Both the position numbers and the translations under genes were made by a program. Shown piece by piece: positions 47,931-60,302 of a DNA stretch of 64,000 nt (position 1 is the first letter of the stretch; the number at the start of each line of letters is the position of its first letter). Source of the DNA: Pinus tabuliformis. Lineage: Eukaryota > Streptophyta > Pinopsida > Pinales > Pinaceae. The stretch spans positions 1,677,490,667-1,677,554,666 of the forward strand of contig CM062818.1 of NCBI GenBank assembly GCA_031772625.1. Direction: 5' to 3'. The notes below the pieces were generated by a model that was given only the letters and a program-made list of their open reading frames with translations, did not search any database and was not told the DNA's origin.

Positions 47931-48154
47931 AGCATGGTTCACATTAAGTGATCCGTATTCAAAAACACTTAATTCTATGATCTACAACACTTCATTCAAC
48001 ATTGGTCAGCCCTTTGCCCTTGACGTGAAAGGGGGAGAGTAGCTTGGTGTTTGGAGAAGGCTTGCTTAGAGAGCAACTTGGTATATCCAGAGTATCCATA
48101 GATCGTTGGTAACCAAACACCACAATGGTTGCCATCAAGTCTAAAGGGGGAGAT
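47931..48154 (+). promoter_or_regulatory. Repeated polypurine tracts (Sirevirus RPT region)
   Basis: GCTCAGGGGGAGCATGG at 47931-47947, GAAAGGGGGAGAGT at 48027-48040 and CTAAAGGGGGAGAT at 48141-48154, the last touching the 3' LTR. Repeated PPT copies in the 3' leader are a known Sirevirus trait. The same set recurs at 60307-60510 (minus). Confidence 0.8.
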
Positions 48155-49371
48155 TGTTGGCATTATAAAAATGAGTTGTCCTTAATGGAAACCTACTTGA
48201 TGAAGTTTGTCAACATGATGCTAACAAGATGATTTTACAAGCTAGTACACATGTGACAGAGATTTTGGACAAAGGCATAGCAGTCTAAAGACAAAAGAAT
48301 GATGAAGGTGATGTTTTGATAAATACACGCAGGTTCTGTGAAGCAAAGGCACGTACATACACATATATGGAGAAGAAAAAGCACATAAATTTTCTGCACC
48401 AAGTATCCTAAATACCAAGGATCTTTACCATGGTATTGGCCCATAGTAATGAGTGCGACAACGGATATTTGATCCCGTCTAAGAATACCATTAGAATTAC
48501 TAAGGATTTGATCCGTGGTATTGGATAAGGCCTAAGATATATAAGGAGATGAAGATCAAAGTGTTTGGTGTGCAAGTAATGGGATATTGATGAATTGTTT
48601 AATCTGAAATAAGGTTGCACAAGGAATGTGATGTGGGATCAGATCTTTTAGATTTGAAATGACTACATGATTTGATTATGGGTTGATTTGTGATAACAAT
48701 GTTCTAACATATGTTTGTTACTGGGTTTGCCGAGATTTGGGTTTGACTAAAGTTCTGTTGTGCAGTGAAGGAATGAGTCAATAATTACAGATATGTATGC
48801 AAGTTTGTCTCAGAAAAATGCGTACATACGCGGGTCTGCCTTTATATATTCGCATATCGATTTTTCAGGATGGACAGATTTGTATGTAGATATGCTTTGT
48901 GAAAGGCGCTTACATACGCAAATTTATTTTTTGTCGCGTACATATGCTAGGGTTTCTGAAGTATGTGCAGTTAATGACGTATTATTAGTCTTGTTGTGAT
49001 TGCTACTATCTGTTGATGAGGTATTCTTCATAATAATCTCTATGTGATAGTTCTGATGAAGTTGAATGGTTTGTGAATGAAATATTGAACTGGTATGAAT
49101 GATATATAAGTAGCTAAAAAATCTGTGATGAAGGATATGTGTGTTTGTAATTTATTTTATTAGTGTAGTGATTCGGTCTGAGGGCTCAATGGTTTTGAGA
49201 TATGTACGCATGTATGTTTCATTGAAAGTGCATATATAAATGGATATGCTTAAGAACAATAATGTATATACTTTGACATATTGTTGATCAGGGTTTGTAG
49301 TGGCAGCAGTTGGTTTCAGTAATAGTGTATGGGTGGATGTTTGATAGTACATTCACATGATCTGATCTGGG
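48155..49371 (+). repeat. Sirevirus 3' LTR, cut short
   Basis: It begins TGTTGGCATTAT and follows the 5' LTR up to the position equivalent to about 33305. It then stops where a gypsy LTR begins. Confidence 0.88.
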
Positions 49372-51626
49372 TGATATTGGTGGCCACTCGCTTATTCCAC
49401 CTAGACCTCCAGTCAGTTTCACTATTTCCTTGTTTATTTCAACATTTTCTATTTTTAGCAGTTTTTTAGGTCTTGAACTTCTGGAGCAATTTTGACCCCC
49501 TAAACAATGTTTTTTTGAGGTCCGCAGCAAGCCCATAGCCATAGGCATGGTGTCACAAATTCTATAGTAATTATAGAGACCTTTCCAATAAGGTATCATA
49601 TGCACCAAATGGAGATAATATGACCAAGTTACGACCCAGGGAAGTTGGCTTCCCAACTAACCCCAACGGGGCCCACAAAATCTTGGCATTACATCTCATG
49701 GGGTTAGGGTTTTCTCTTGTTTTTCAATAATAAATAGGCCCTTGAGCCTCTTTGTAACATAGCTCAGAGGCATGTAGCCGCCACATCTCTTCTTAGAGAT
49801 AAGCTACCATCGCATGAGCTAGTTTATTTCCATTCTATTTGTATGCATATTTTAGTATTTTGATATTAATGAAAAGAAGTGTTGTTTTTGTTGCATCTTT
49901 GTATTTATGGTTATATATGTAATTTTTTGCGTTCCTGTATAAGTTCTTATCAATGGTATCAAAGTGGTCTGCTCTTTCCCTATTTTTATTTTCATGTCCC
50001 CAACGAGGTCAAGGTATAAGGAGTTAGGGCTCAAACTAGTTGAACCTTTGCAAGACCAACCTTGCAAACCCCGACGGCCTCCCATGGCGGAAGAAAAGAA
50101 TACAAGGGTGCAGGAGGTCCTATCAAAATATTGCTCGAATAAGCCCTCGAGCGAAAGAGGAACATGATGATGGATAAATTTTCCCAGATCCTTTGACGAC
50201 TACCCACAAATGACGCATCTTCATCCAGTAGCCACTCTGGAGGCGCCACTTCTTTTAAGGTACAAGTTAACTTCAATATTCCCATATTTGAGGGCCAGAT
50301 AGATGCATATAATTTAGACAAATGGTTGAACATCTTGGAAGGATATTTTTCAGTTCATGATTTTTCCAATTGGGAAAAGATTACTCTTTTACTTCTCAAA
50401 GCTGCCCCACACATCAAGGACTGGTAAGAAACCTACTGTGAACAAAACGATGAGAGGGAATCCTCACTGTTTTTAGCTGCACCCACTTGGGATTCTTTCC
50501 AAGATGCCATCAAGGAATAATATTACCCTTTCAGGAGCTATGAAGATAAATACATAAGTGGACCACACTACGGTAGGGAATGGACCAAGATGTGTCGGAG
50601 TTCACAAATGTTTTCCATACCCTCCGCACGAAGTTGGGTATCAAGGATTCTAAGTGGAAATTGGTACTCAAGTACCGCGATTGTATACACAAGTACATCC
50701 AGGACAAGATGGATTTCATGGACATCTCCTTAGTCAACACGAAATACCGATACGCTGTCAAGATTGAGCAGAAGTTTAAACAAAAGAAGAGATATTTTGG
50801 ATATATGAATCCAAAGCAAGGAAAAGTAGCCCCTAAACCATAGAGAAAAAGCCAAATCTAAGGCGGGGTGACCCAGGAAAACCCACCGAAGCTACAAGAA
50901 AAGAACAACACTATAAAGACGAAGAAGGACATAAGAAAATGGTGTGAGTTCCATAAGAGCTCCAGTCACAACAAAAGTGCCGGGCCAAGATGTCACTGGT
51001 GGTCGAGCTGAAGGTTTTCGAATCAAACAAAAGTTCTGATTCTGAGTCAAAACCTGATGAGGGGAATGACAAAGGGAAGAAAATCATTGACGCAGAGCTC
51101 AGTGCCAATATGGCCACCACCAAGATCCAAAAGAATGAGCCTAAAGATCCAGAGGAGGGGGAACACCTATTCCACTTGCAAATGTGGGTGAAGGGTTCTC
51201 CACTATAGTTCATTGTCGACATCAGGAGCCAAAAGAACCTCATTTTACCAGAGCCCCTGAAGTGGCTGGGCCTACTGACAACAACACATCCGCAACCGTA
51301 CACCATTAGGTGGCCTCACCAAGGACGATATCTCCGTGTCAGTCAACAGTTCCACCTTCCCTACAACATTAAGACATTCATGGATGAGGTATTGTGTGAT
51401 GTTTCTCCTCTTGAAGTTTGTGATGTATTATTAGGTCAACCATACTTTTGGAAGTGACATACTATATATGAGTCTAGACCTTGCTGTGTGATTATCACTT
51501 TGGGCATAAGTTGTACAGGATATCGGAGGTAGCCTTGCTTACCGTCATCTCTTTGATCACTGGAAAATGCAGTAAGATCATTTCCCAAACCAGGAAATTT
51601 GTTTTCCTTATGAATTGTCCTCAGGG
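49372..51626 (+). mobile_element. Ty3/gypsy fossil: 5' LTR, gag and protease only
   Basis: The 5' LTR (49372-49952, TGATATTGG..TTCTTATCA) is followed after one base by primer binding site TGGTATCAAAGTGG (49954). Gag (about 50260-50840; FNIPIFEGQIDAYNLDKWLN, FTNVFHTLRTKLGIKDSKWK) precedes a retropepsin-like part (about 51200-51530; LGLLTTTHPQPYTIRWPHQG, DVSPLEVCDVLLGQPYFWK). The rest is absent where a copia LTR starts at 51627. It is broken in several places. Confidence 0.82.
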
Positions 51627-52775
51627 TGTTGAAAAGTGTAGCTAGATTTGGTCTTCATAATGACATGTAGTTATAATTTTATGTAATGATATGTAAAGAA
51701 GAAAAATAAAATTATTATATTGACTTGCTTCATGGGTTTCATGAGCAAGGGATTTTGTGTTTGAGTCAAGACTCCCATTGAGAGTGTTTAGGATTTATTT
51801 ATCATCTAGTCATAAAATGTTAGAGTCATTATCATGTACTGAAGTCATGTTACACTTTATAAAAGGTCAAACTTGTCTATGTAAATTATCCTCCAAGACC
51901 TTTTCATCTATTCTCTTCAATCCATCCTACAACGATGAAGGAACTCTCTAGAAGAAGTCGAACTACCTCCAATAGTCATTTCGGCCTAAAGGACATGTGG
52001 TGAGTTGTATATATAGACACACTTATCCTCCATTATGAGCAAGCAAATAGACTTAACTTAAACAAATAGAAGTGCGAAGGAGAAATTAAACTGAAGTGTG
52101 AAGAAAAGGTGAAACAAGAAGTGCGAATAAGGGGTCAAGAAGTAGTGAGAAGAAAGGGTTTCTTCTAGGAAAGCGACGGAGGATTCTTCTGGGTCAATGA
52201 AGGAGAGACTCTTTTGGATCAACGAAGGAGAGATTATTATGGGTAAATGAAGTAGGGTTTATTCTGGGATAGCGAAGGAAGATATCTTTTGGGGAAGAAA
52301 AGGAAGATTATTCTAGGTGACCGAAGTAGATATATAGAGATCGAGTTTCTCTAGAGTTGACTAATGAATACCTAGAAAATGAGTTTCTCTAGTAGGAACC
52401 GAGGAGAGCAGTTTGAGATCAAGAAGAAAGGTGAGGAAGGGAAGAGGCTGAGCATCAAGTTTAGTGACAAGGTTCTTGGGAGGATACTAGAGTCAAGGGT
52501 ATATGTCATGGTCTTGGTACTTATCAATTGAAGATCTAGAAGAAGAATATTGATCAAGTTTTCCTATCAAGAGGTGAGAGGTTTTGGCCCTTGCTGAGAA
52601 GCCTACATACTGTGTCACTTGTCTTTTATTGCACATATTGATATTTTTATTGATGAGAAGAACACATTAATAATATAACAAAGAAAATACTATAAGTCAA
52701 ATAAGTAAAAGTATATCACAAAAAAATATCAAGAAGATAAATATTTTAACTTTGAATGCGCTAGATTTCTCAACA
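51627..52775 (+). repeat. 5' LTR of the 51.6-kb copia copy
   Basis: 1149 bp, longer than its relatives, partly because of an internal minisatellite. It ends directly at the primer binding site. Confidence 0.85.
52145..52330. repeat. Minisatellite, about 31-bp unit, in the LTR
   Basis: About six variable units with TTCTGGGTCAATGAAGGAGA-like cores (TTATGGGTAAATGAAGTAGG, TTCTGGGATAGCGAAGGAAG and so on). Not seen in the other three LTRs of this family. Confidence 0.75.
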
Positions 52776-54923
52776 TGGTATCAGAGCTAAGGTGCTAAAG
52801 TCAAAGGAAGGGAATCTAATCAAAGAGACATTCAAGGATCGAGGTTCAAGAAATTTACCCAAAAAATTCAAAGGTTATCAAAGAAAAAGATCAAGATCTA
52901 CATCGAAGAAACCCTCGATCGAATAAATATACTCTATCAAGAATCTTGAAGTTATCTTCAAGAAGCAAGAAGTAAGACCGAAACCCTAGAAGCGCTTCAT
53001 AGATCATTACTTATTCAACATAAAAGGAGTGGAAACTCTTCAAGAAAGAAGAAAGATTAGAACATTCAAGAAGGATCATGAATCAAGCTCTCTCATCAAT
53101 CACTCAAGAAGCAGATCCTCTATCAACATCAAGATTAAGGAGGAAGCAAGAAATGATCACTCAAGTAAGTCTATGACTATATCTGATAATACTAAAATGT
53201 CTTTTTGCAAGGAAAACAATAAATAGGTTGGGGTTGTAAATTACCTTGCATGAAAGGAATGGACATACCTAAATCTGATTGAAAATGAGGTCATGGATCA
53301 CATCAAGTGATCGGTAACCCAACCTCCAAAGGAAGATACTCAAACACATGCTAGATACATGAAGGGAGAAGTGAGAGCCCAAAGGATCCTAATAGAATCT
53401 ATAAAAGACTCTCTAATCCCATATGTATCAAAGTTGGAGAATGAAAAAGCTATATATAACAAATTGGTAGAGTTGTTTTCCATAAGTACTATAGGAGAAG
53501 TAATCTCACCTACAAACTGAAGATATCTAAGGAAGATGGAATAGCCTCATACTTCATGAGGATATCAGAAATTCGAGATCAACTACAAGTACTAGGAAAA
53601 GTCATGTTTGATAGAGATATGACCACAATGGTACTAAATCCACTACCAGAAGAATGGGATAACTTCACTTCAAGTTTATATGGGAAGAAAGAGACTACTC
53701 CATTCCAAGATCTATGGTCACTCTGTAAGATAGAAGAAACCAGACTGAAGGCAAAGGTCGATGTTGGACCAAATGAGAAGAATCAAGCATATGTTGCTAT
53801 GACAAGAAGAAAAGGGAAATTTGGAAAGTTCGATCCTTAAAATAAAATGAGGAACATGGATAAAATAAGATGCTATGGATGTCAAGAACTTGGGCACTAT
53901 ATAAGATATTGTCCTAAATGTAGTAAGGACAAAATGAATAGGGAGGAAGCCCACATTACTGAAGAAGTGGAAGAGCTTGAGTCAAAGAAACTTAAGAATG
54001 AAGAAGTAAAAGATATCTACTATGACTGAGGTGATATTCTTCACTAAAAGGTACTTTTCAATTCTAAGTTATAGACAGGATGTAGTATAAATAAGATATA
54101 ATGCGTCATATTAGAAAATAAGCATTAGAAGTAAGATCTCATGACATGGGAAGAAAAAATATGTCTAGTAAAAATTCTACTGATTACAATGAATGGGAGT
54201 TCTTGAAAACCTCATTGATACTTATAGAAAGAAGTAAAGGTCATCATCGACTGAGTTCATCATACAATAATCAATAAAGGAAACATCTTCTAGGTGAGGA
54301 TATGAAACATCCTCACGTTTCTTTGATGGAATCCTTTTCAAAGAATTCACTGATCTAGAAAGGAAGCAAATGTTTCATCAGGAATTCCAAGTCATGGGAT
54401 TCAAGGGATGATGGTATGATGGCTTAACAGGAAAGCAGGTCTAAAGGATAAAGTTCTTTCGAATGAAGCTAATACAAGAAGCATGGATGACCAAAAGGAA
54501 GATGAGTTATGTATGGTTACATAAATTATTATGAAAGTCATGTCATATGGTTGCAGATAATATGGATCACTATTTATATAATGGGAAATATTATAAAGAG
54601 AAGAAAAGATCTCCTCCTTTGAAAGATTGCAGCAAAGCATAAGTCAAACTAGATGAAATAAACATAATATGTTCTCATATGAAGAATGAAAGAGTTGACT
54701 ACAATTGAGGAACTCTGATTGAAAGCTCCTCGGAATGAAGTGTGTGAAAAGAAAGGAAGAGACCGTGAAAAATATGAAACAAGGATAGAAGGCACTCAAC
54801 ATCTGAGACCAAGAAGAGTTGACTAGAATATCTCCCGAAAATATATGAAGGCTCCGATAGGAGTCAGAAAATGATGAAGAACCTTGACAATAAGGAGATG
54901 TGTCAATCTACATGCATGATACT

Positions 54924-57900
54924 TGTTGAGAAATGACAGCAAGAAATTCCAGTTTAATTTGTCCTTGAATTTTAAATTGAATTCTATTCTCATAGAAACT
55001 TATAAATAGTTAATTATGTTTAATTAACTTAATTATATTAGGAATTTCGAGTTGGAAGTATTTCTGTAGTCATGTATGTGTGATCCCTAAATTTTAGGGG
55101 TCCAGGATGAGTTTATTTGAGTTGTAATTAGATAACACAGATTGGATGAGTTATAAATAATTAAACTAGTTCTAACTATTGGAGGAACTAGTAGAGGTCT
55201 AGTAGTGAGTTGGTGCATCCTCAGTGCTACTCGAGCTAACTAGAGATTCACTCAAGAGAAGCTCATGTGTTTCAGTTCAGAGAAAGACCTAGTTGAGTAT
55301 AGAGTACAAGGACAATGTACTATCAATTGTATGATTTTCTGAGTTGTACAGATCATGCATGAAATCAGAGAAAGAACTAGTTTTGGATTGCGCAGATATG
55401 GAGGAAGGATTTCCCAATTAAATATGGGCTAATCCTCATAGGAATTGCACAAGGAAATAGGGGCTTGGCAGGCAATAAAATTGGCTAAGTTTTGGCTAGA
55501 GTGGGTTTGTGAGGCAGAGAGTTGATCATACTTGTGAAAGAATTGTTCTAGTGAGAACAAGATTTGTATTTTCACTCAGATTTATGATTAATGCAATATA
55601 GATAGTCGGGGTTTTGAGAAGTGGATTTCCCCAGAGAAATATTGTGTTATGTGTCATTGATTATCTTCCTCTTGTTGATTATTTTTTAAATTGATCTATT
55701 GGCTTACACTGTTAAAGAGTAAAGTAGATTATTGTCTTGTTTTTTAGCACATTACATGAGCTGTGAATCTACAGGAAAATCTATATGGTATCAGAGTTGA
55801 AGACAATATACTAGAGGAGATTTTGAGTTTGGGGTTACAGGTGAAATTTGGATTTGCAATTCATACTTTAGGATTGGAAAATGGATTTCTATGGTTTGGG
55901 ACTCAAGTATGCCTTGGAAGGCAACCCAAATTACATAACCTGGCAGGATAGGACGAAAGCAGTGCTGGAGGGTAATGGTATCAAGTAATTCATTGATCAA
56001 GACATTCCTAATCCACCAACATCAGATTCTTAGAATCTAGTTGAATGGAAGAAGTGTGTGGCAAAGGCGAGGTAGATAATCCTTGAGGGAGTTTGAGACC
56101 AAATTGTCCTGAGTCTCCATGGTAAGGAAACTCCATATGCTATGTGGAAAGCATTGATGAACATGTTTTAGAACAACATTGACCATAGGAAGCTGGCACT
56201 GAAAGAAAAACTTTGAAAAATCAAGATGGAGAAGGGCGACACCATTCCGAAATACTTGACCAAGTTCACTCACTATCATGATGAGCTTGGAAGTGTTGGA
56301 ATCATCTTTACTAAGGATGAGATGGTGAGCCTAGATCTTCTAAGACTCCCCAAGAGTTGGCATAGTTATCAGGAATATGTCAATGGGAGGGAGAAGCTTC
56401 TAGATTGGGAACGAATGTGGTCAGATTTACCAGAAGGAACATTAGAGATGGTTACTCATCAAATATTGATGATGAGGAAAACTGTGCCTTAGAGGGTAAG
56501 GAAAATAAAGGGAAAGGGACAATGTCCCATTCCAAATCAGATTCTTGTCATGGATGCAAGAAGAAAAACATGTCGAAAGTTTAGTGCTTTCATTTTCATG
56601 AGCTGAGACATTTTTCTACAAATTGTCCGCTCAAGAATTCCAAGAAGAAGTCCTTAGGAGGAGCGATGGGTGAGGCTCTTGCCCCTCAATTCAAATTGGA
56701 CTTTACCCTCATTGCATGCATGTTGTCATAAATGATGTGTAGTGTATGGTACCTAGACATTGGAGCTTCATTCCACATTACTGTTGACAAGGAGTTGTTT
56801 AGTGACCTGGACGAGAAGGATCTCCAGTTGCGTATCGAAATGGGTGATGTTGGGAGGTATAGTGATATTGGATGAGGCACAATTAATTTTTAGAGGGAGC
56901 ATGGTGCTCCTCTCAAATTGAGAGATGTTATGAATGTTCCCAGGTTGAAGAAGAACTTGGTATCGATCACCATGTTGGACGATAGAGGCTATGATGTGGT
57001 CTTTATCAAAGGAAAGGCATTCCTTCCACACATAGCCATGGGCCAGGTAAAGAAGATAGGGATTTGGGTGAAGAATATATATAAGTTGGAGGTAGAGGAT
57101 TGTGCTGCTTTGAGCACGAGGGTAGAGATGGTGCAGAGCTGAGACATTGGTGAGCTACGAAACACGTGATTGGGTAATTTCCATCATATCTCTTTGAAAA
57201 CCATGCAACATATTTCTACCAACCCTCCCAAAGGTACGCTAGAGCACGTTGATACATGTAAGGGGTGTACTTTGGGAAAATACACCAAGGCTTCCTTTCA
57301 CGACAAAGACAATTGAGCAAAGGCGATTCTAGAGTGAGTCAATTCAGATGTGTTTGACCATTCTCGAAAGCATCCATGACCAAACACAAGTATTATGTTA
57401 TATTTGTTGACAATTTTTCTCGTAAATGCTCAATATTTTTCATGTAGAAGAAATATAAAAATTTCGCAAAGTTTTGTGAATTTAAAGCATTGGTCGAGAA
57501 AGAGTCTGGAAAGAAGGTTAAAACTCTAAGGAGTGATAATGGTGGTGAGTATGTCTCAAATGAGTTTAATAAACTCTGTGTGGAAGAAGGGATTAAACGG
57601 GAGTCGAAGACACCCCATAACCCACAATAGAATGGGGTGGCCAAAAGGAAGACCAAAATAATTGTAGGGGAAACAAAAGCGATGTTGCATGATCAGGGAC
57701 TACCACTAAACTCGTGGCTTGAGGCATGCACCAATTTTTTTTATGTTCAAAACATAAGCCTACATCAGATTCTTGTGATGAGTACACCAGAGGAGGCTTT
57801 CTATGGTAAGAGACTAGATGTTGGTCACTTCAATATTTTTGGGTCATTGGTATATTTCCATGTGACCAAAGATGCACGGATGAAGATTGAGCCAACAATA

Positions 57901-58310
57901 GAGTTGGGGATATTTGTGGGGTACACTGATACACCTCACAACTATTGGGTGTACCTTCCAACCAGCAGGATGATAGTGGTTCGCAGGGATGTAAGATTTG
58001 ATGAGGAGAAGGTGATGCGATGTTACCTTGAGAGGGAGCTTCAACTACATGCGATTGAGAAGATTGTAGCTCTTAGGGTTGAGGAGCCTCAGATTGATGT
58101 GGAGTAGCCACATGCAGAGGATCTGGGAGTGGAGGAAACAACTGAGGTAGAGTCTTCCAGATATGGGAGAAAGCACACTAGAGAGGTTGAAAGGTTATTG
58201 CATGTTGTGAGAGAGAATGTGGGAGCACTGTTGGGCATGGAATCCCCCCAAAACATGTTTTGGGGCTCAAAGGTAGGCCAAAGTCGGAGACATAATCGAT
58301 TATCAGGTTT
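54924..58310 (+). mobile_element. Ty1/copia fossil: 5' LTR, gag, protease, integrase
   Basis: The 5' LTR is 54924-55785 (TGTTGAGAAATGAC.., same family as 40897/42901). PBS TGGTATCAGAGTTGAAG starts at 55786. Gag is about 55860-56500 (KYLTKFTHYHDELGSVGIIF, LLRLPKSWHSYQEYVNGREK). A protease block (YLDIGASFHITVDKELFSDL, about 56750-56810) and GAG-pre/integrase (GCTLGKYTKASF, LRSDNGGEYVSNEF, about 57250-58100) follow. It stops near 58310, where gypsy sequence takes over. RT is absent. Broken in many places. Confidence 0.85.
58246..58265. repeat. Perfect 20-bp palindrome
   Basis: CCCCAAAACATGTTTTGGGG reads the same on both strands. It lies near the junction between copia and gypsy sequence. Confidence 0.9.
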
Positions 58311-58823
58311 AAAGAAATTGTGATGCTTCTAGGTGAGACCCCTTGGGATCTGGATCAGAGACTGAAGAGTATGATTCATGAAGCCAACATGACCTTGATA
58401 GATGGACATCATCGCGCATGGTTTGTAGTGTCACTAACGCCACATTTGAGGACGACGCTGTCGCAGCAGAAGTTATCCACCCAAGCCGAGGCTTTGGAGA
58501 TTGAAATGAGACTGCACGAGACCCAAATACAAGATCCTGGCCCCAAAGTTCAACAAATCCACACGCAACTGTAAAATTTGTGTCTGGAAATGCAGAGTTT
58601 GAAACAAGACAGGACAACTCGCCCAGAAGCGTGCGAGGAAGTATGGTGCATAAAATGCAAAGGACAGGGGCATGACAAGGACCATTGTCCAGTCTTCGCG
58701 AACTACTTGGTAGTAGGAGGGCTGATGCCACTAAGACCAGAGGCACAAGCAGGACTGAGCGCGACGCCTGCATTATGGTGCACGATTTGTCAGATAGGAG
58801 GAAAACACGCTCCAGATAACTGT

Positions 58824-60302
58824 TGTTGGAAATAATACTGAGAGGGGGGGTGAATCATTATTAGCAAATCAATAACCTTTTCATTTCCATGATCAAATTC
58901 ATATATGCCACTTCAGTTAAGGCAACCCGCGTGTATACGCAACTGTGTTTAATGAAACTAGCGTATATCCAGCAAACTTATGATTCAGTTAGTTGATCTT
59001 TAATGAGCGCATCAGAACATTATTAACCATATAATCAGTAAATAGGTGCAGTAAAACATAACAAATCATCACACATAAGAAGCAAACATGAACACCATGA
59101 TATAAGGTAGAAACCCAATGTGGGTGAAAACCACTTGCTGCAATCGTCTTTATCTTCCTTTTAATAAGAAACTTCTTTTTACAATTTTGTACTGGTGTAG
59201 ACTCATACCAGTACATAGGCACCCACTTGCAGAAGGCTACAGCCTTCTCTCATTCTCCAGCTACTTCTAGAAGGGAGCTACAACCCCCTAGCTCTTGTAC
59301 TAGCCAATATGTTTACTAGTACATAGGCACCGACCTACAGAAGGATGCGACCTTCTCTTTTCTTCCAGGGACCACGTTTCATAAATTTTTAGACTGGATC
59401 CATCAACAACATTAATAAAACATCAAATCTATCTGCATAAACCAATCTCCTTTGCACCAATCAAAACTGAATCACTGAAACCTTGCCATCAAAACATAGT
59501 CACTAGAACACAAAGCAAAACCCAGAACTCTGCAATAACCACTAGAACCAGTAGCAACCTCAAATATCAAATCTCATAATGTATACGCTACTTGGCTGTG
59601 TTGAACCAGTGTGTATACGCTCTTTCACGAAAGGAAACCCGCATATAGATATGAAAATAATTACTTATACCTTCGCTGCAATTTTCAACTTCAGATATAC
59701 CCATAACATAAGATATAAAGGATAAGACATGCGTCAGTATTCAGATCTATTCATGATCATACCATATAATGATAAAGCATTTTAGTCTTCATGATCCCGG
59801 TTCATCAACCTTCATTCGCCACATAGGTGCATCCTTAAAAAAGCATCACATACCCATAACCTGCATACTAGATCTCGCCCTTCATCAGATATTCATCACT
59901 TGCCCACTTGCACTTTGGCCTAATGATCTTCTTCTCCTTACATAGGTTTAGGCCTCTCTCAATACCATGGTCCAAAACCACATAGAACCAATACCTTGGA
60001 CCCAATACCCGGGGTCAACACTTCAGACCAAATACCATGGACCAATACCTAAATACCATGGACCAAATACCACAAACCAAAACTTGGATGTACGCGACTT
60101 TCCTTTTTTGAAAGTGCGTGTGTATGTATACGCGACTTGGTATATGGTGAACCCACGTGTATACGCTTCTTTGTCATAGTGAACCTATGTATACCTCTCT
60201 AATCATTAATTCTTTGCTATTTACTTGCTGTACTATGATCTGTCATCTGAGTGAGTTGCCATCAAGGACAACAACTGTATCATACCTATATCATAATGCT
60301 AA
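58824..60302 (-). repeat. LTR of the deleted Sirevirus copy
   Basis: Plus-strand reading runs from TGTTGGAAATAATAC to CATAATGCTAACA. It contains GTATACGCG motifs and a CCATGG-rich array. Confidence 0.82.
59961..60080. repeat. AATACCATGGACC-type short repeats in the Sirevirus LTR
   Basis: About eight variable units (AATACCATGG, AATACCTTGGACC, AATACCCGGGG) lie close to the expected promoter. The same motif, less regular, occurs at 32333-32460 and 48405-48530 in the related LTRs. Confidence 0.8.

Larger units (their letters stand above)
32088..49371 (+). mobile_element. Sirevirus-type Ty1/copia element with four nested insertions
   Basis: The 5' LTR is 32088-33946 and the 3' LTR is 48155-49371, cut short by the next element. 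Coding parts in order are: long gag (34007-34530 and 35866-36540), three zinc knuckles (about 36087-37013), protease (WYIDSGCSKHMT, 37077-37271), integrase (39595-40180), RT (about 40700-40890 and 43918-44640) and RNase H (about 44640-47125). The WYIDSGCSKHMT block, the long gag and repeated GGGGGAG polypurine tracts before the 3' LTR are Sirevirus hallmarks. Nested inside are 34538-35860, 37500-39587, 40897-43917 and 44929-46759. It is broken in many places. The LTRs differ at about one site in ten. Confidence 0.88.
51627..54923 (+). mobile_element. Ty1/copia fossil: 5' LTR and gag
   Basis: The LTR (51627-52775; TGTTGAAAAG..TTTCTCAACA) is the same family as 6279, 12410 and 16721 but in the other orientation. 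The PBS TGGTATCAGAGCTAAGG is at 52776-52792. A gag follows (about 53300-54030): MTTMVLNPLPEEWDNFTSSL, then zinc knuckle CYGCQELGHYIRYC (about 53872-53913) and an acidic tail. From 54030 to 54923 the sequence is unrecognisable. No pol or 3' LTR before the next element. Broken in several places. Confidence 0.85.
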
